Shown here: positions 6,950 through 7,820 of the stretch, piece by piece | Numbering within the stretch: the first letter of the stretch is position 1 | How the letters are laid out: each line of letters opens with the position of its first letter | Notes under the pieces: model-generated | Seen by the model: only the letters and a program-made list of their open reading frames with translations | Told to the model about the DNA's origin: nothing | The model's database searches: none | Source of the DNA: JBHHWH01 sp046756405 | Lineage (GTDB): Bacteria > Actinomycetota > Acidimicrobiia > Spongiisociales > ZC4RG35 | Assembly: GCA_046756405.1 (NCBI GenBank) | Contig: JBHHWH010000099.1 | Span: 1 to 7,820 of the forward strand | Length of the DNA stretch: 7,820 nucleotides | Direction: 5' to 3' | Made by a program: the position numbers and the translations under genes

Positions 6950-7260
6950 GCCGACCGGACCAGTTCTGCCAGCTCGCCCCGGCTTGCCTCCACGGGAAGG
7001 TGCTCCTCCGACCTTCGGGGCCGTCCCCTGCTCCGGCGCCGGTAGAAGGGTTGGCCGTCCCAGAAGATGACCCCACCCCATACCCCCCAGTCGATCCGCT
7101 CCTCCAAGGCCACCCGAAGGCAGGCAACCTTGACCCGGCAGCGGGCGCAGATCCTTTGGGCTTGGGCGAGTTCGGAGGATCGCTCGGAGAAGAACAGCTC
7201 GTGGGCGCCCTCCTCCCTACAGAGGCCATGTAGTTGTATCAGTCTCAATTGTTCATTCAC
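6946..7260 (-). CDS. whiB7: WhiB7/WblC-type iron-sulphur transcription factor with AT-hook
   Basis: WhiB-family [4Fe-4S] protein, 104 residues, acting with the housekeeping sigma factor to switch on intrinsic antibiotic-resistance genes in characterised relatives. Cluster ligands are Cys14, Cys38, Cys41 and Cys47 (C-x23-C-x2-C-x5-C). The turn WGVWGG (58-63) is followed by VIF, and then by RGRPRR (78-83), an AT-hook core RGRP. WGVWGG-x-IF plus a C-terminal RGRP-basic tail is the WhiB7 pattern (M. tuberculosis WhiB7 ends in RGRPRK as remembered) and differs from WhiB1-6. The GTG at 7260 is chosen because GAGAGG lies 9 bases upstream; an earlier in-frame GTG at 7293 would add 11 residues and has no such site. 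The gene is read through a leader containing an upstream ORF and a terminator. A 21-residue acidic/basic tail follows the AT-hook. Orthology to whiB7 is inferred. Confidence 0.88.
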
Positions 7261-7302
7261 GTCGATAAACCTCTCGTGTCGTTGCTGCGGCACGGCAAAC
7301 AG

Positions 7303-7326
7303 AAAAACCGCCGGGTGCTCCGGCGG
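7303..7326 (-). terminator. Intrinsic terminator in the whiB7 leader (attenuator)
   Basis: On the minus strand CCGCCGG (7326-7320), loop AGCAC, CCGGCGG (7314-7308), then TTTTT (7307-7303) form a textbook Rho-independent terminator with a perfect 7-bp GC stem. It lies between the upstream ORF and whiB7, so it would stop transcription before the gene. In the plus direction no T-run follows, so it acts for the minus strand only. Confidence 0.85.
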
Positions 7327-7378
7327 CCTGGTCCTCAGAGGAGGGTGGATGTCACTTCATGTGACGAGAGGCCGCCGG
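7320..7378 (-). promoter_or_regulatory. Candidate antiterminator pairing in the whiB7 leader
   Basis: CCGGCGGCCT (7378-7369, codons 30-33 of the upstream ORF) is perfectly complementary over 10 bases to AGGCCGCCGG (7329-7320), which contains the whole left arm of the terminator. The two structures exclude each other, and the antiterminator is 3 bp longer. A further small hairpin, GTCAC-atgaa-GTGAC (7365-7351), surrounds the upstream ORF's stop codon and would sit inside the antiterminator loop. A ribosome finishing the upstream ORF would cover the first arm and allow termination. Pairing is seen; function is inferred from known whiB7/wblC attenuation. Confidence 0.75.
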
Positions 7379-7467
7379 GGACGGATGGTGCCGTCGATGC
7401 CCATGCAGGCAGGGGTGAAGGACCCGCCCGGAGCGGTGCATGGCTGCTGGGTGCGCATCCGCATCAT
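7357..7467 (-). CDS. Upstream ORF / leader peptide of whiB7, 36 residues
   Basis: Starts with ATG ATG (MMRMRTQQPC...) and ends LVT-TGA. An AAAGGA sequence sits 5 bases upstream of the first ATG, as good a ribosome binding site as any in the window. The peptide has two cysteines (10 and 21), is Pro/Arg rich near its end (RPRRPLV) and matches nothing I know. Its likely role is regulatory: the position of the ribosome on it decides between the downstream terminator and antiterminator. The arginine/proline codons CCC CGG CGG CCT overlap the antiterminator arm, so slow decoding of this run may matter. Existence as a translated ORF is supported by the ribosome binding site, promoter spacing and position; the peptide itself may have no function. 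Confidence 0.7.
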   Translation of the reverse strand: MMRMRTQQPCTAPGGSFTPACMGIDGTIRPRRPLVT

Positions 7468-7494
7468 CGACGTCCTTTCCTCGACAGAGGGGGC

Positions 7495-7539
7495 ACCTTC
7501 ACAGAATTCGGTGACGCCGTCAAGGGAATTAAGTTCCCT
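7495..7539 (-). promoter_or_regulatory. whiB7 promoter with AT-rich WhiB7-type element
   Basis: On the minus strand TTGACG (7523-7518), a 17-base spacer and GAAGGT (7500-7495; keeps A2 and T6 of TAnnnT) form a plausible housekeeping promoter. Transcription would start near 7488, about 20 bases before the upstream ORF. TTAATT (7532-7527) lies exactly 3 bp upstream of the -35 in otherwise GC-rich DNA, the place where the WhiB7 AT-hook contacts its target promoters in mycobacteria. It lies inside an inverted repeat, AGGGAA-ttaag-TTCCCT (7523-7539 on the plus strand). Autoregulation is inferred. Confidence 0.65.
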
Positions 7540-7588
7540 CCCCTGACCTTTCCCCTCTACGTGGATCCTTCTATCCCCCTGAATGAAG

Positions 7589-7774
7589 TCAGTGGAGCGC
7601 CCGAACTCCCATGAAAGCCAGAGCCACGAGACCTCCTCCGATCACTACCAGCCGCAGATCGGGGCGGCTCCAATACCGGCGCAAGGCCACCGCGAAGACC
7701 ACCACCACCAGGGCGAGCTGGGCAAACACCTCGGCGTCGGTTTGGGGAAGCAGCCTGTCGAAGAGGAAGTCCAT
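7589..7774 (-). CDS. Small membrane protein with two predicted transmembrane segments
   Basis: 61 residues, not recognised. Two hydrophobic stretches, about 15-31 (FAQLALVVVVFAVAL) and 40-58 (LRLVVIGGGLVALAFMGV), are joined by a short basic/aromatic loop (RRYWSRPD), suggesting a hairpin in the inner membrane. GC-biased third positions support coding. The ATG at 7774 forms a TGATG overlap with the stop of a frame open from the right edge (7776), which may mean translational coupling to an upstream gene. An in-frame GTG at 7789 would add five residues; neither start has a well-placed ribosome binding site. It ends 50 bases before the whiB7 promoter element and there is no strong terminator between them, so read-through into the whiB7 leader is possible. 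Confidence 0.65.
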   Translation of the reverse strand: MDFLFDRLLPQTDAEVFAQLALVVVVFAVALRRYWSRPDLRLVVIGGGLVALAFMGVRALH

Positions 7775-7792
7775 CAAAGCGGAGAACACTCC

Positions 7793-7820
7793 ATGACAGA
7801 CGACGCTTCCCCTCCTCTGG
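7793..7820 (+). CDS. Possible start of a plus-strand gene at the right edge
   Basis: An ATG at 7793, preceded by GGAG with an 8-base spacer, opens a frame reading MTDDASPPL to the edge. The ribosome binding site is good, but only nine residues are visible. If real, it diverges from the small membrane protein with 18 bases between the starts. The competing reading is a minus-strand frame ending at 7774; both cannot easily be genes. Confidence 0.35.

Noticed and set aside
7510..7538. ECF-sigma promoter GGGAAC-N17-GTC on the minus strand at the whiB7 leader
   Set aside because: The GGGAAC is part of the inverted repeat around the AT block, and the GTC is a poor -10. The TTGACG-N17-GAAGGT promoter with the 3-bp-spaced AT block explains the same bases better.

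Overview
The window looks like a GC-rich chromosomal segment from an actinobacterium (Actinomycetota). It carries a WhiB-family iron-sulphur regulator (a family largely confined to this phylum), a DtxR/IdeR-type metal repressor, a DDN-type putative F420-dependent nitroreductase, actinobacterial-looking leaderless starts and an HrdB/SigA-like sigma factor. The long linker between sigma regions 1.2 and 2.1 recalls Acidimicrobiia, but that placement is inference. No mobile element, CRISPR array or rRNA is visible.

Layout, left to right. A DtxR-family repressor (minus strand, cut by the left edge) diverges from a proline-racemase-superfamily enzyme whose Cys/Thr pair marks it as a trans-3-hydroxy-L-proline dehydratase. 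This meets a FabG-like short-chain dehydrogenase tail to tail, 4 bases apart. Upstream of the dehydrogenase is a 76-residue hypothetical ORF. On the plus strand follow a CNNM/CBS/CorC membrane protein and, 23 bases downstream, a DDN-type nitroreductase gene broken by one base. Facing them is a flavin-reductase-like protein lying just downstream of a tRNA-Val(UAC) gene. Beyond the tRNA, on the plus strand, come a nitrobindin-like heme beta-barrel gene, also broken by one base, and a sigma-70 factor. The sigma gene runs tail to tail into a WhiB gene, and the two share a CTAG stop.

The most interesting part is 6946-7532 on the minus strand. The WhiB protein has the features of WhiB7/WblC: a WGVWGG-x-IF turn followed by an RGRPRR AT-hook. 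Its 5' leader holds a complete candidate attenuation system. An AT-rich block lies 3 bp upstream of a TTGACG -35 element. Next come a 36-codon upstream ORF with a good ribosome binding site and a GC-rich intrinsic terminator ending in TTTTT. A 10-base segment near the end of the upstream ORF is perfectly complementary to the left arm of the terminator, so it can form a longer, mutually exclusive antiterminator. This fits sensing of ribosome inhibition: normal translation to the uORF stop covers the antiterminator arm and termination follows, whereas slowed or absent translation frees it and whiB7 is transcribed. The general uORF/terminator logic is known for whiB7/wblC of mycobacteria and streptomycetes; this uORF and its pairing arms are read here from sequence only.

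Other points of interest are loss of the ancillary metal-site residues in the DtxR protein, two single-base frameshifts within about 1.2 kb, and two genes whose -10-like boxes end exactly 7 bases before the ATG, which suggests leaderless transcripts.
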